A stretch of DNA of 64,000 bases from positions 1 through 64,000 of the forward strand of contig NZ_JANJZT010000022.1 of NCBI RefSeq assembly GCF_024622975.1, read 5' to 3'. A program made the position numbers and the translations under genes. A model generated the notes under the pieces. That model ran no database searches. It was not told where the DNA came from and saw only the letters and a program-made list of their open reading frames with translations. The DNA is from Blautia caecimuris (GTDB taxonomy: Bacteria; Bacillota; Clostridia; Lachnospirales; Lachnospiraceae). Position 1 is the stretch's first letter, and each line of letters begins with the position of its first letter. This document shows, piece by piece, positions 16,096 to 26,314 of this stretch.

Positions 16096-17628
16096 TTACT
16101 GTTTTGCAGCTTCCGTTTCCAGAAAATCTCCTGTGAAGTTTTCCAGAGCTTTTTTTAATTTTTCTTCTGTTTCTTTTTCCAGCTTTCCTGTGCTGCGGAT
16201 CTCCTGCATTGCCGCTGCTCCGTCTGCATCCGAATCCAGGAAACTGTACAGCTTTTTCTCATACTGACGCACATCTTCGGTTTTTATGTCTGTAAGGACT
16301 CCGTTGATTACCGCATACAGAATCGCTACCTGTTTTTCTACAGGAACCGGCTCGTTCTGATCCTGCTTCAAAACTTCTACAATACGTGCTCCCTGCTCCA
16401 GACGAGCCTTTGTATCCGCATCCAGATCAGAGCCAAACTGAGCAAAGCTTTGCAGCTCACGATACTGAGAATAGATCAGCTTCAGAGTTCCGGCAACCTT
16501 TTTCATTGCTTTTATCTGCGCGTTTCCGCCAACTCGGGATACGGAAATACCCGGGTTTACAGCCGGCATAACACCGGAATGGAAAAGTTCTGTTTCCAGG
16601 AATATCTGTCCGTCTGTAATAGAAATTACATTGGTTGGAATATAGGCTGATACGTCTCCGGCCTGTGTCTCGATAATAGGAAGCGCAGTCAGAGAACCTC
16701 CGCCATGTTCGTCATCTAGCTTGGCAGCGCGCTCCAGAAGTCTGGAATGAAGATAAAATACATCTCCCGGATAAGCCTCACGTCCCGGTGGGCGGCGTAT
16801 CAGAAGAGAAAGCGCACGATATGCAACCGCATGCTTGCTCAGATCATCATAAATGATCAGCACATGCTTTCCTTTGTTCATAAAATACTCGCCCATTGCG
16901 CATCCGGAATAAGGCGCAATATACTGCAGCGGGCTTGCCTCGGAAGCAGTCGCCGCCACTACCATGGTGTATTCCATGGCTCCGTTTTTGGTAAGTGTTT
17001 CTACCAGAGAAGCAACTGTAGACCTTTTCTGTCCAATGGCAACATAAATACAGATCATGTCCTTGCCTTTCTGGTTAATGATCGTATCTACTGCCAGCGT
17101 TGTTTTTCCGGTCTGGCGGTCGCCGATGATCAGCTCTCTCTGTCCTCTTCCGATAGGAATCATGGAATCAATGGCCTTAATTCCTGTCTGCAGAGGTTCA
17201 TGTACAGAACGTCTTTCGCAGATTCCCGGCGCCGGACTTTCAATAGCCCGAAATTCTTCTGTTACAACAGGTCCCGCTCCGTCAATAGGCTGTCCCAGAG
17301 CATTGACCACGCGGCCGATCATGGCGTCTCCCACCGGAACCGACACTACCTTTCCGGTACGTTTCACTGTCTGGCCTTCACCAATGCTCTCCCCGGAGCC
17401 AAATAATACAATCGACACACTGTTTTCTTCCAGGTTCTGCGCCATACCGTAGCTTCCGTCCTCAAATTCCAGAAGCTCTCCTGCCATACAGTTCACAAGG
17501 CCGCTGGCTCTGGCAATTCCGTCGCCTACCAGCAGAACTGTACCGGTTTCATCCTGTTTGATAGTGTTCTCGTAATATTTGATCTGACTGCGGATGACCC
17601 TGGATATCTCTTCAGGTTTTAATTGCAT
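16096..17628 (-). CDS. atpA: ATP synthase F1 subunit alpha
   Basis: This 510-residue non-catalytic nucleotide-binding subunit has the canonical GDRQTGKT P-loop at 169-176 and the [25 protein letters not shown] segment family members share. I start it at the ATG at 17628 (MQLKPEEIS, standard for the family, with GGATGG upstream). A TTG eight codons earlier would overlap the ribosome site. It lies between atpH and atpG. Confidence 0.97.
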   Translation of the reverse strand: MQLKPEEISRVIRSQIKYYENTIKQDETGTVLLVGDGIARASGLVNCMAGELLEFEDGSYGMAQNLEENSVSIVLFGSGESIGEGQTVKRTGKVVSVPVGDAMIGRVVNALGQPIDGAGPVVTEEFRAIESPAPGICERRSVHEPLQTGIKAIDSMIPIGRGQRELIIGDRQTGKTTLAVDTIINQKGKDMICIYVAIGQKRSTVASLVETLTKNGAMEYTMVVAATASEASPLQYIAPYSGCAMGEYFMNKGKHVLIIYDDLSKHAVAYRALSLLIRRPPGREAYPGDVFYLHSRLLERAAKLDDEHGGGSLTALPIIETQAGDVSAYIPTNVISITDGQIFLETELFHSGVMPAVNPGISVSRVGGNAQIKAMKKVAGTLKLIYSQYRELQSFAQFGSDLDADTKARLEQGARIVEVLKQDQNEPVPVEKQVAILYAVINGVLTDIKTEDVRQYEKKLYSFLDSDADGAAAMQEIRSTGKLEKETEEKLKKALENFTGDFLETEAAKQ

Positions 17629-17644
17629 GTTTCCATACCATCCT

Positions 17645-18184
17645 TTAAACAATTATTTCGTCAAGTTTTCTGGAAAGACCGGACAAACGACTCTGGACTG
17701 TGCCATCCAGAAGCTTTCCTTCCAGCTCCACGCGAAGTCCCGCAACTACAGAAGGATCCTTCTTCTGAAGTAAAGATACTTTTTTGCCGCTGATCTTTTC
17801 CAGTTTCTGTTTCAACGCTTCCATCTGAGAGTCATTTAAAGCCACTGCGCCTGTCACCACTGCCTCAGCGATTCCATGATCCGCATTATAACGTCTCCTG
17901 AATTCCTCACAGCAACTTCCATATTCTCTGAGAATATTTCTCTCACATAAAAGCTTTATAAAATTCACCAAATATTTCTGTGCCTGTGAGCCAAAAGCCT
18001 CATCTATAAGCTTTGTCCTTTCCTCCCAGGGAACAGAGGGCTCGCTTAAAAGCTTCATGTAATCCGCATTTTCATGAAAAATCTGCCGGATTTCTTCCAT
18101 CTGCCCGCCTATGGCTTCCACAAGCTGTTCTTCGACAGCAAGCTCATACAGGCTGCCGCCGTACATTCTGGCAGTCTGTGTCAT
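17645..18184 (-). CDS. atpH: ATP synthase F1 subunit delta
   Basis: This 179-residue subunit is part of the peripheral stalk and ties F1 to subunit b. The sequence begins [15 protein letters not shown], has an N-terminal helical bundle, and has the conserved C-terminal pattern [22 protein letters not shown]. Its start overlaps the atpF stop by 4 nt (ATGA), so the two are coupled. Confidence 0.95.
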   Translation of the reverse strand: MTQTARMYGGSLYELAVEEQLVEAIGGQMEEIRQIFHENADYMKLLSEPSVPWEERTKLIDEAFGSQAQKYLVNFIKLLCERNILREYGSCCEEFRRRYNADHGIAEAVVTGAVALNDSQMEALKQKLEKISGKKVSLLQKKDPSVVAGLRVELEGKLLDGTVQSRLSGLSRKLDEIIV

Positions 18185-18684
18185 GATGTCTCACCCACAT
18201 TCGCAATAAAATCATCAATGAGTTTCGCGTGATCTTCTTCAGAAATCTCTCTCTCGATCACCTTACCTGCTATCTCCATTGCCATGCCGCCAATTTCATC
18301 CTTGATCTCATTGACTGCTTTTCGCTTTTCCTGCGCAATATCTGATTCTGCCTTGGCTTTCATGGCTGCCGCCTGACTTGCCGCCTCTTTCAGAAGCTCC
18401 TCACTCTGAACTGCAGCTGTCTTCTGAGCTGCCGCCACGATCTCATTGGCTTTATTTCTTGCATCACGTATTCCCTGCTCATACTCAGACTTCATAGTCT
18501 CGGCCTCTTCTTTTGCTTTTACCGCCTCCTGAATCTGAGCGTCTGCCAGTTCTTTACGTTTTGCCAGCATATTATTGATCGGCTTAAACAAAAATCTTTT
18601 GATCAGATACACCTGTAAAAAAAGATTGCAGATCTGTGCAATAAAGGTCCAGGGCACAATTCCGACTAATTCCTGTACCTGCAT
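18181..18684 (-). CDS. atpF: ATP synthase Fo subunit b
   Basis: A 167-residue peripheral stalk protein with one N-terminal membrane helix (about residues 8-30) and then a long, charged, alanine-rich coiled coil. Only one b gene is present, so the stalk is a homodimer. It overlaps atpH by 4 nt and follows atpE by 31 nt. Confidence 0.95.
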   Translation of the reverse strand: MQVQELVGIVPWTFIAQICNLFLQVYLIKRFLFKPINNMLAKRKELADAQIQEAVKAKEEAETMKSEYEQGIRDARNKANEIVAAAQKTAAVQSEELLKEAASQAAAMKAKAESDIAQEKRKAVNEIKDEIGGMAMEIAGKVIEREISEEDHAKLIDDFIANVGETS

Positions 18685-18715
18685 AAATTTAACCTCCTGT
18701 TCTTATACCTGACTG

Positions 18716-19015
<300 letters not shown>

Positions 19016-19032
19016 TTAATTTTTTATGATTC

Positions 19033-19794
19033 CTATGATTCTTCTGCTGCATTGGCAATGTACATAACCGTCAGCATACAGAATATAAACGCCTGCATAA
19101 AGCCTGAGAACCAGTCAAAGTAAACAGACAGAACTGCAGGAATACCCACATCAAGAATGGGGATTTTTGCCAGAACATCTCCTACAATACCTGGAAGAAG
19201 TCCCAGAAGTGCCGAGCTGGCAACTGCCAGTGCTCCGTAGATCAGTCCGTTGATAACCACACCGGAAAGAATGTTTCCAAAATGTCGGCATGCCATGCTG
19301 ATAGGCGTAGCCAGCTCAGAAAGAACATTAAACGGCGTCATAATGGCAATAGGTGTTGTAAATCCCTTCAGATATCCGCCCACACCGCCTGTTTTGATCT
19401 TCTGAGCAGTGATCATGATAAATACCACAACTGCCCAGGCTGCCTCAGTGGACAAGTCTGCCGTAGGGCTTCGCAGCCCGATCAGACTGATCAGATTGGA
19501 TACAATGCTTGTGGCAAACAGAGCCGCTACAAAAGGAATCAGATGGCGGAATTTTTCTCCCATGTTTCCAACCACAAATTTATTCGCCTGCTCCACGATC
19601 ATTTCTGCCAGCGCCTGCCGCTTGGAAATATTCTCCACCTTCAGATCATGGGTCAGCCAGATACAAAGTCCTGTGATCAGGATCATAACGATCCAGCTTA
19701 CGATCATTGTCTCGCTGATCTGAATATCTCCCAGAATGGGGATTTCCGTCGGAATGGTAAAATAGACCTTTGCTCCGGATATGTCCAGTTCCAT
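19033..19794 (-). CDS. atpB: ATP synthase Fo subunit a
   Basis: This 253-residue membrane stator forms the ion half-channels against the c ring. There are about five to six membrane segments. The essential arginine lies in SMACRHFGNILSG, and the last helix ends QAFIFCMLTVMYIANA. I start at the ATG at 19794, 10 nt after GGGAGGT. A GTG four codons upstream falls within the ribosome site. Confidence 0.95.
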   Translation of the reverse strand: MELDISGAKVYFTIPTEIPILGDIQISETMIVSWIVMILITGLCIWLTHDLKVENISKRQALAEMIVEQANKFVVGNMGEKFRHLIPFVAALFATSIVSNLISLIGLRSPTADLSTEAAWAVVVFIMITAQKIKTGGVGGYLKGFTTPIAIMTPFNVLSELATPISMACRHFGNILSGVVINGLIYGALAVASSALLGLLPGIVGDVLAKIPILDVGIPAVLSVYFDWFSGFMQAFIFCMLTVMYIANAAEES

Positions 19795-19873
19795 GTACGC
19801 TTCCACCTCCCGTCTTTTTATTTTTAAATACTATGGAAAACTGCTGCGAGTTATTTACAGTCAGTATTTCATC

Positions 19874-20281
19874 CTATTTTTTCTTAAAAATCGCATTCAG
19901 CTTGATCCCCATGGAAGGGAACAGAAGCGGTAAAAGTCCTGCAGCAAACTGAAAACAGGGAGCAATAATAGCGGCTATGCCCCAGCCCAGCTGAAGAAGC
20001 ATTCTCTGAGAATAGCTGGCTTTCAGTCTCATGCGGGCAGATCCCTCGTCTTCACAGGCTGCAGCCTTCTGTACGGTAAGTCCCATAAGAAAAAAGTTCA
20101 GAACAGCCACTGCTCCGCCTCCCAGGCCTCCGAGGATCACTGTGTAATCAAACGGTACCTTCTCCGGCATCGTGCCATGAAGAACAGCAAATACGATCCA
20201 CATAAGGACAATTCCTGTAAGTGTATAAATGATCACTTTTTTTGTTTCTTTTTTTACTGCCGGCTGAATTTCACCAAACAT
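19874..20281 (-). CDS. atpI: ATP synthase subunit I-like protein (AtpI)
   Basis: A 135-residue membrane protein with four predicted helices (near 18-36, 46-68, 92-110 and 113-128). Its place before atpB and its length match AtpI, which helps assemble the c ring in several bacteria. Sequence conservation in this family is low, so the call leans on operon position. Confidence 0.8.
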   Translation of the reverse strand: MFGEIQPAVKKETKKVIIYTLTGIVLMWIVFAVLHGTMPEKVPFDYTVILGGLGGGAVAVLNFFLMGLTVQKAAACEDEGSARMRLKASYSQRMLLQLGWGIAAIIAPCFQFAAGLLPLLFPSMGIKLNAIFKKK

Positions 20282-20374
20282 ATTATATCTTCCCTTCTGT
20301 TATTAAATACATTATCAGCTCAGTTAATTACATATTTTCTCTCACGTCCGTACCTGTATGCGGAATTTCTGTAT

Positions 20375-20644
20375 TTACACATGTCTGTTAAAAGACACTT
20401 TTTTATGCTTTTTTTTGTCTTCCTTTTTCTGTTCTTCCATGATCTTCAGATAAAGCTTATAGGCTACCATGAACGAACCTCCCAAGCCGAAAAAGAACCC
20501 CGGAATATAGACCCATGCCCCAACTCCCATATGAATGTTCAGCCACCAGCACAGGGCAAGGCATAAAAATACAGGAGTCACAAAGGACAGACCAAACTGT
20601 GTGAGCATGGTAATATTTTTCAGCATATCAGCCCAATTTTTCAC
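20375..20644 (-). CDS. AtpZ/AtpI family protein
   Basis: A small 89-residue protein with two membrane helices (about 16-36 and 42-66) and a lysine-rich cytoplasmic tail. It starts with GTG, preceded by GAGGAG at 9 nt. AtpZ-like proteins open many Firmicutes atp operons; proposed roles are assembly or Mg2+/Ca2+ handling, not firmly established. It is the first gene after the operon promoter. Confidence 0.8.
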   Translation of the reverse strand: MKNWADMLKNITMLTQFGLSFVTPVFLCLALCWWLNIHMGVGAWVYIPGFFFGLGGSFMVAYKLYLKIMEEQKKEDKKKHKKVSFNRHV

Positions 20645-20700
20645 AACTGCATTCTCCTCTTACACTCATCACTCCATCTCCAATGGTAAGTGTTGTGGAT

Positions 20701-20729
20701 ATTTTATCATAATTGTATAAAAAATACAA
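20701..20729 (-). promoter_or_regulatory. atp operon promoter
   Basis: TTGTAT and TAAAAT lie on the minus strand with a 17-nt spacer, 57 nt before the first atp gene. Confidence 0.7.
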
Positions 20730-20835
20730 CTTTTTATTGTGTATATTAACGACTTTTTTGTTCTGTTTCATTAAAAAATATGTAAATATTTCAATCTTTT
20801 CGCTGTTTTTTTGCAGTGTTTCCTATAAGAAATTC

Positions 20836-20878
20836 AAAAAATCCCGGGGAATCTGCATAAACAGACTCTCCGGGATTC
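20836..20878 (-). terminator. terminator after the EIIA gene
   Basis: AATCCCGG...CCGGGATT is a strong stem with an inner AGTCTG/CAGATT pairing, followed on the minus strand by TTTTTTG. It lies 38 nt after the EIIA stop. Confidence 0.85.
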
Positions 20879-20915
20879 TTCCTGCATGATAAATTATGAA
20901 CATCCAGACTCTTGC

Positions 20916-21401
20916 TTATTTTTCGTACTCTACAACAACGGTTTCTCCCGGTACTGCAGCTCCCGCATGAGGAGTTACCCCCTTGATATCATCCATGTTT
21001 GTGACGATCATAGGAGTTACACAGCTGTAGCCTTTTTCTTTAATGAAATCCATATCAAATTCCATCAGAAGATCTCCTTTTTTTACAGAAGCTCCGGCTT
21101 CTACCTTTGGAGTATATCCCTCTCCCTTCAGGGCAACAGTGTCCATTCCGATGTGGATCAGAAGCTCCAGACCGTCCTGTGTGTTGATGCCGATTGCATG
21201 TTTTGTATCTGCGATCATGGATACTGTTCCGTCTGCCGGGCTGTATACCTTTCCTTCAGATGGCTCGATAGCAATTCCGTCACCCAGGATCTTCTGAGCA
21301 AACATCGGATCCTCAATATTTTCCAGAAGCACTGCCTCGCCCTTTAACGGTGCATAAAGCTTATTGTTTTTTTCTTTTTTACCAAATAATCCTTTAAACA
21401 T
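20916..21401 (-). CDS. crr: PTS glucose-type EIIA component (Crr-like)
   Basis: This 161-residue soluble phosphocarrier accepts phosphate from HPr and hands it to a membrane EIIB. The two conserved histidines are His68 (TKHAIGI) and the phosphorylated His83 (LLIHIGMDTV). I start at the ATG at 21401, where AGAGAGGATACGATC provides the ribosome site; a longer in-frame extension reads through a leader hairpin. It lies downstream of an EIICB gene that lacks its own EIIA domain, so it probably serves that transporter. Confidence 0.93.
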   Translation of the reverse strand: MFKGLFGKKEKNNKLYAPLKGEAVLLENIEDPMFAQKILGDGIAIEPSEGKVYSPADGTVSMIADTKHAIGINTQDGLELLIHIGMDTVALKGEGYTPKVEAGASVKKGDLLMEFDMDFIKEKGYSCVTPMIVTNMDDIKGVTPHAGAAVPGETVVVEYEK

Positions 21402-21725
21402 GATCGTATCCTCTCTTTCTTTTTTGCTACTGTCTACTTCATTTCCGGTGATCCTGCCAAATACCTTCCGGCTTATATCCGCTGACAGCATTCTGTTCCG
21501 TGTGTGCCGGGATTTTGGCAGAAAACACATCTGAACACCCGGAGAAATATTACCTGTAAACAGTTATTACTTTTCTTATCCTAACATATCTTTACAGCTT
21601 ATTTCAATATAATCTGCAAGCCTAAATATATTTTATACTCAGACTTTGACCAGAAGCAGACCATTCTCTCTGCCCCTGACAGCAGAAAGGAGGATGCCGC
21701 AGCACCCTCCCTCCTGTTATGTATA
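21402..21725 (-). other. leader and spacer between EIICB and EIIA
   Basis: No gene is visible. On the minus strand a long imperfect stem joins 21454-21472 with 21506-21521 (CTGCCAAA and CCGGC pairing with GCCGG and TTTGGCAG), about 50-120 nt before the EIIA start. A weak promoter is possible near 21580-21610 (TTGAAA, 18 nt, TAGGAT). The leader may be regulatory; I cannot place it in a known class. Confidence 0.4.
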
Positions 21726-23192
21726 TTATTTACATAATTTTTTGAACTCATCCGCTACGAACTGAACCTGTGTACCTACAATAACCTGTACATTTGTTTT
21801 GCTCGGACGGATCACGCCTGCTACACCGGCTGATTTGATCTTTTTCTCATCAACCTGAGTATAGTCTTTGATCTCAAGACGAAGTCTTGTGATGCAGTTG
21901 TCGATTGTGGACACGTTCTGCGGTCCGCCAACACCCTCAAGGATGATCTTTGCAACTGCTGTAAAGTCGTTGTTTGCAAGAACTACTTTTGTCTCATCTT
22001 CATCGTCGTCTTCACGTCCCGGAGTTTTAAGATCAAACTTAACGATTGCGAAACGGAATACTACGTAGAATACGATAAATGCTGCGATTCCAAGAGGAAT
22101 GATCAGCCATGTTTTCTGTGCAGCCGGCAGAGATGCGGAGAACAGAAGGTCTGTGGCACCTGCGGAGAAGGAGAATCCTGCACGGAATCCAAGAGATACT
22201 GTAATAAATGTAAAGATACCATAAAGCAGAGCATAGATTACATACAGTACCGGAGCAAGGAACATAAATGCGAATTCAAACGGCTCTGTAACACCGCAGA
22301 TGAAAGAACATACTGCTGCGGAAGCTACAAGACCGATAGCGATTTTTTTCTTGTTGTCTTTTGCTGTGTGGATCATAGCAAGGGCTGCGCCAGGGATACC
22401 AAACATCATACATGGGAAGAATCCGGACATGTACATACCAAGGCTCCAGGAAACATCTGCTGATGTTTTGCCAGCCCAGAAGTTTGTGATATCACCAAGA
22501 CCGATAGTATCAAACCAGAATACGTTGTTCAGTGCATGATGCAGACCTGTCGGGATCAGAAGTCTGTTCAGGAATGCGTAGATACCGGCACCTACAGCGC
22601 CCATGTTTGCAATACCTTTACCTAATGCTACCAGTCCGCCGAAGATCAGAGGCCAGATAAACAGAAGGACAGCTGCAACGATAATGGAAACAACACCTGC
22701 AACCATGGCTACGCAGCGTTTTCCGCTGAAGAATGCAAGCCAGTTCGGAAGTTTTGTGTTCTTGAATCTGTTGTAGCATGTAGAACCGATCACACCGGCA
22801 ATGATACCGATAAACGGGTTCTGAATCTTCTGGTAAGCCAGAAGCTGTGTTGCGTTTTCAGCAACGCCAGGTCTGAGAATTGTAACAACTGCTTCACTGA
22901 GAAGTGTTGTCATCATCAGCCAGGAAGCAAGAGCTGCAAGACCTGCTGTACCATCGTGATCGTCAGACATACCGACACCGACGCCGATTGCAAACAGAAT
23001 TGCCATGTTATCAATGAGTGCTCCGCCTGCCTTAACAAGGAACAGACCGATTGTAGGGATGATACCTGTGATCTCCCCCCCCTGCATGGTGGCCGGACAC
23101 AGAAGGTATCCAATACCCATAAGGATACCGCAGATCGGCAGACATGCAACTGGAAGCATTAAAGCTTTTCCCAATTTTTGAAGCCATTTCAT
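21726..23192 (-). CDS. PTS transporter subunit EIICB, N-acetylglucosamine/glucose family (NagE-like)
   Basis: A 488-residue membrane transporter that imports and phosphorylates a sugar. The EIIC domain (about 1-380, many membrane helices) carries the LHHALNNVFWFDTIG and GITEPFEF-type motifs of the glucose/GlcNAc family. The EIIB domain at the C-terminus has the phospho-Cys in STIDNCITRLRL. The helix pattern and the FWAGKTSADV region look closest to NagE. I start at 23192, where GGAGG is 9 nt away. A run of eight G (23075-23082) near codon 37 is prone to slippage. Confidence 0.88.
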   Translation of the reverse strand: MKWLQKLGKALMLPVACLPICGILMGIGYLLCPATMQGGEITGIIPTIGLFLVKAGGALIDNMAILFAIGVGVGMSDDHDGTAGLAALASWLMMTTLLSEAVVTILRPGVAENATQLLAYQKIQNPFIGIIAGVIGSTCYNRFKNTKLPNWLAFFSGKRCVAMVAGVVSIIVAAVLLFIWPLIFGGLVALGKGIANMGAVGAGIYAFLNRLLIPTGLHHALNNVFWFDTIGLGDITNFWAGKTSADVSWSLGMYMSGFFPCMMFGIPGAALAMIHTAKDNKKKIAIGLVASAAVCSFICGVTEPFEFAFMFLAPVLYVIYALLYGIFTFITVSLGFRAGFSFSAGATDLLFSASLPAAQKTWLIIPLGIAAFIVFYVVFRFAIVKFDLKTPGREDDDEDETKVVLANNDFTAVAKIILEGVGGPQNVSTIDNCITRLRLEIKDYTQVDEKKIKSAGVAGVIRPSKTNVQVIVGTQVQFVADEFKKLCK

Positions 23193-23333
23193 AATGAAAA
23201 TCCTCCTTCTTTTTCGCTTGTGACCTATGACAAACTTTATCTTTTTCTGCTCTTTTTCGACATTTTTCCAATGTTGTCCGGAACATCCGCAATAAAATTT
23301 GTACATTTTTCACAATCACGTTAATTCGTGTCT

Positions 23334-23362
23334 ACTCTAACAGATAATATTCGCTAAGTCAA
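23334..23362 (-). promoter_or_regulatory. promoter of the PTS EIICB gene
   Basis: TTGACT and TAGAGT lie on the minus strand with a 17-nt spacer, about 140 nt before the start codon. The long leader leaves room for antitermination control, but I see no clear antiterminator site. Confidence 0.55.
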
Positions 23363-23556
23363 TATGTTTTTTTATGATTAGTTTATAATTTTTTTAGATT
23401 TTTTATATATTCTTCAGTTAGTTAAAAGTAATCCATGTATCAGTTCCCGGACAGTACTTCCCGGTATATTTTCGTATGTTTTTGGTTCCTGTTCACGTAA
23501 TACTGTCCCGTGGAGTTTTTGGCATAAAAATACCGGGACAGCCAGGACAAAGTCCC

Positions 23557-23585
23557 TTGATTTCCGGCATTTCACCAGATATAAT
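23557..23585 (+). promoter_or_regulatory. promoter of the TetR gene
   Basis: TTGATT and TATAAT with a 17-nt spacer, about 60 nt before the TetR start. Confidence 0.65.
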
Positions 23586-23645
23586 AACATTATATTTTTA
23601 AGAATTTTCAGACTTTTATTACAAACCGGAAATGGAGATGATCTT

Positions 23646-24209
23646 TTGCAGAATATGACAAAATATGCCCTGAAAGAGTCCCTGAAAAGGCTTATGCTGA
23701 AAAAATCCCTGGACCGGATCACCATCAATGATCTTACCTCGGACTGCGGGATCAGCCGCATGACTTTTTATTACCATTTCAGGGATATTTATGATCTGGC
23801 AGAGTGGACCTGTCTGGAGGAATCCAGAAAAGCTCTTCAGGGTAAAAAAACTTATGATACCTGGCAGGAAGGACTTGTACAGATTTTTGAGGCTGTTTAC
23901 GAAAATAAGACTCTTGTGCAGAATGCCTGTCATGCCATTGGAAGAGAAAAAATTGAGAATTATCTTTTTAAGCTCACTCATGATCTGATCATGGGTGTGG
24001 TACAGGAACAGTCCGCGGAGCTTTCCATTACAGAAGAACAAAAAAATTTTATTGCCGATTTTTATAAATACAGCCTTGTGGGAATCCTGCTGGACTGGAT
24101 CAGCCGGGGAATGAAAGACGATTATCAGGCAATGACCGACAATATCTGTACCACTCTTCACGGCTGTATTGCAAATTCTATTCATAATTATACAGATCAG
24201 GGGAAATGA
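23646..24209 (+). CDS. TetR/AcrR family transcriptional regulator
   Basis: A 187-residue regulator. The N-terminal helix-turn-helix is typical: ITINDLTSDCGISRMTFYYHF (residues about 26-46). The C-terminal ligand domain resembles the DhaS-like subgroup. The start is either the TTG at 23646 (GGAG 7 nt upstream) or the ATG at 23655. It lies just before the oleate hydratase gene in the same direction, with its own terminator between, so it may sense fatty acids and control that gene; this is inference. Confidence 0.85.
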   Translation: MQNMTKYALKESLKRLMLKKSLDRITINDLTSDCGISRMTFYYHFRDIYDLAEWTCLEESRKALQGKKTYDTWQEGLVQIFEAVYENKTLVQNACHAIGREKIENYLFKLTHDLIMGVVQEQSAELSITEEQKNFIADFYKYSLVGILLDWISRGMKDDYQAMTDNICTTLHGCIANSIHNYTDQGK

Positions 24210-24237
24210 TAAACTTTTTATCATTTCTCTTTTTTTG
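24203..24237 (+). terminator. terminator of the TetR gene
   Basis: GAAATGATAAA pairs with TTTATCATTTC and is followed by TCTTTTTTT. The stem starts inside the TetR stop region. Confidence 0.8.
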
Positions 24238-24318
24238 TAAATTGAACCCGATGCAAAAGGGCAATACTATAATATCACGACAAAAGTACATCTGTTTTTC
24301 AGAAAGGTGGTTTTTTTA

Positions 24319-26271
24319 ATGGCAAAAAAAGGTATGAAGATCGGACTTGCATTGGCAGCAGGCGCTGGCGCCGCAGCGGTGCTGGCAAAAACAACCTCAA
24401 AAGAGCACAAAGCTCCTGCTCCGGTATCAAATAGCGATTACCGGAATACAGAGCGCGGAAAATATGAAAAAAACAGCAAAGGAATCTATTACAGCAACGG
24501 AAACTACGAAGCCTTTGCCCGTCCGGAAAAGCCGGAAGGCGTTGACCATAAAAATGCCTACATTGTAGGAAGCGGTCTTGCTTCTCTTGCCGCTGCCTGC
24601 TTCCTGGTACGCGACGGCCAGATGCCCGGCTCTCATATTCATATTCTTGAGGCAATGGATATTGCCGGAGGAGCCTGCGACGGCATCTTTGATCCCAGCC
24701 GCGGCTATATCATGAGAGGCGGACGTGAAATGGAAAACCATTTTGAATGTCTGTGGGATCTTTTCCGAAGCATTCCTTCTCTGGAAACACCGGGAGTATC
24801 GGTTCTGGATGAGTATTACTGGCTGAATAAGCATGACCCCAATTATTCCCTTTGCCGCGCCACAGTCAATCGCGGACAGGACGCCCATACCGACGGTAAA
24901 TTCAATTTAAGTCAGAAAGGCTGCATGGAGATCATGAAGCTTTTTATGACAAAAGACGAGGATCTTTATGATAAAAAAATTGAAGATGTCTTTGACGATG
25001 AGGTATTCAATTCAACCTTCTGGCTGTACTGGAGGACCATGTTTGCCTTTGAGAACTGGCACAGCGCGCTGGAAATGAAGCTTTACTTCCAGCGATTTAT
25101 CCATCATATTGCAGGGCTTCCTGATTTCAGCGCTCTGAAATTTACCAAATACAACCAGTATGAGTCTCTGATCCTGCCCATGCAGAAGTATCTGGAGGCT
25201 GCAGGCGTTGATTTCCAGTTCAACACAGAAGTTACAAACGTACTTTTTGACTTTAAAGACGGAAAGAAAATTGCTTCCGCTATTGAATGCAGGGTAAAGG
25301 GCGTGGAAAAAGGAATTGTCCTTACAGAAAACGATCTTGTTTTTGTCACAAACGGAAGCTGTACCGAGGGAACCATCTACGGTGATCAGAACCATGCGCC
25401 TAATGGAGATGCGGAAGTCCGTACAAGCGGCTGCTGGAATCTCTGGAAAAATATTGCAAAACAGGATCCAAGCTTTGGACATCCGGAAAAATTCTGTTCC
25501 GACATTAACAAAACCAACTGGGAATCTGCAACCATCACAACACTGGATGAAAAAATCATTCCTTATATTACCAATATCTGTAAACGCGATCCCCGCACCG
25601 GAAAGGTTGTTACAGGCGGTATCGTAAGCTGTAAGGACTCCAAATGGCTGTTAAGCTGGACCATTAACCGTCAGGGACAGTTTAAAGAGCAGGATCCAGA
25701 TAAGGTCTGCGTATGGGTATACGGACTGTTTACGGACGTTCCCGGCGACTATGTAAAAAAACCGATGAAAGAATGTACAGGTAAAGAGATCACTGAAGAA
25801 TGGCTCTATCATCTGGGTGTTCCTACAGAGCAGATTCCTGAGCTGGCAGAAAAAAGCGCTGTCTGCGTTCCTACTATGATGCCCTATATTACGGCTTTCT
25901 TTATGCCGAGAACAAAAGGAGACAGACCGGATGTCATTCCTGACGGCTGCGTAAACTTCGCCTTCCTTGGACAGTTTGCAGACACACCGAGAGACACTGT
26001 ATTTACCACAGAATATTCTGTAAGAACAGCAATGGAGGCCGTGTACGGACTTCTGGGCGTTGACAGAGGTGTTCCTGAAGTGTGGGGAAGCGTGTACGAT
26101 ATCCGTGAGCTTCTCAGCAGTACCGTAAAGCTTATGGACGGAAAATCTCCTCTGGAGATTCAGCTTCCCGGTCCTCTGAATGCACTGAAAAAACCTGTTC
26201 TCCATTTTATTAAGGGTACTGTGATCGAAAAGGTCCTGAGAGATTACGATGTGTTAAAAGACGGAATGTAA
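24319..26271 (+). CDS. ohyA: oleate hydratase (myosin-cross-reactive antigen family)
   Basis: This 650-residue FAD protein should hydrate the cis-9 double bond of oleic or linoleic acid to 10-hydroxy fatty acids, a detoxification step common in gut Firmicutes. The FAD fold begins AYIVGSGLASLAAACFL near residue 80. The family blocks GGRE-ENHFECLWD, NKTNWESATITT and the C-terminal GQFADTPRDTVFTTEYSVR are all present, and length is normal. The ATG at 24319 has AGAAAGGTGG upstream. A short N-terminal hydrophobic stretch (about residues 5-23) may help peripheral membrane contact. Confidence 0.95.
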   Translation: MAKKGMKIGLALAAGAGAAAVLAKTTSKEHKAPAPVSNSDYRNTERGKYEKNSKGIYYSNGNYEAFARPEKPEGVDHKNAYIVGSGLASLAAACFLVRDGQMPGSHIHILEAMDIAGGACDGIFDPSRGYIMRGGREMENHFECLWDLFRSIPSLETPGVSVLDEYYWLNKHDPNYSLCRATVNRGQDAHTDGKFNLSQKGCMEIMKLFMTKDEDLYDKKIEDVFDDEVFNSTFWLYWRTMFAFENWHSALEMKLYFQRFIHHIAGLPDFSALKFTKYNQYESLILPMQKYLEAAGVDFQFNTEVTNVLFDFKDGKKIASAIECRVKGVEKGIVLTENDLVFVTNGSCTEGTIYGDQNHAPNGDAEVRTSGCWNLWKNIAKQDPSFGHPEKFCSDINKTNWESATITTLDEKIIPYITNICKRDPRTGKVVTGGIVSCKDSKWLLSWTINRQGQFKEQDPDKVCVWVYGLFTDVPGDYVKKPMKECTGKEITEEWLYHLGVPTEQIPELAEKSAVCVPTMMPYITAFFMPRTKGDRPDVIPDGCVNFAFLGQFADTPRDTVFTTEYSVRTAMEAVYGLLGVDRGVPEVWGSVYDIRELLSSTVKLMDGKSPLEIQLPGPLNALKKPVLHFIKGTVIEKVLRDYDVLKDGM

Positions 26272-26314
26272 CATTCTGCTAAAAGGCTTCTGCAATACAT
26301 GAGCCTGATAAAAA

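Larger units (their letters stand above)
23193..23645. other. divergent intergenic region between EIICB and TetR genes
   Basis: No gene is evident. It holds the EIICB promoter (23334-23362), the TetR promoter (23557-23585) and an 8-bp stem CTGTCCCG / CGGGACAG (23503-23510 with 23534-23541) of unknown purpose. Confidence 0.6.
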
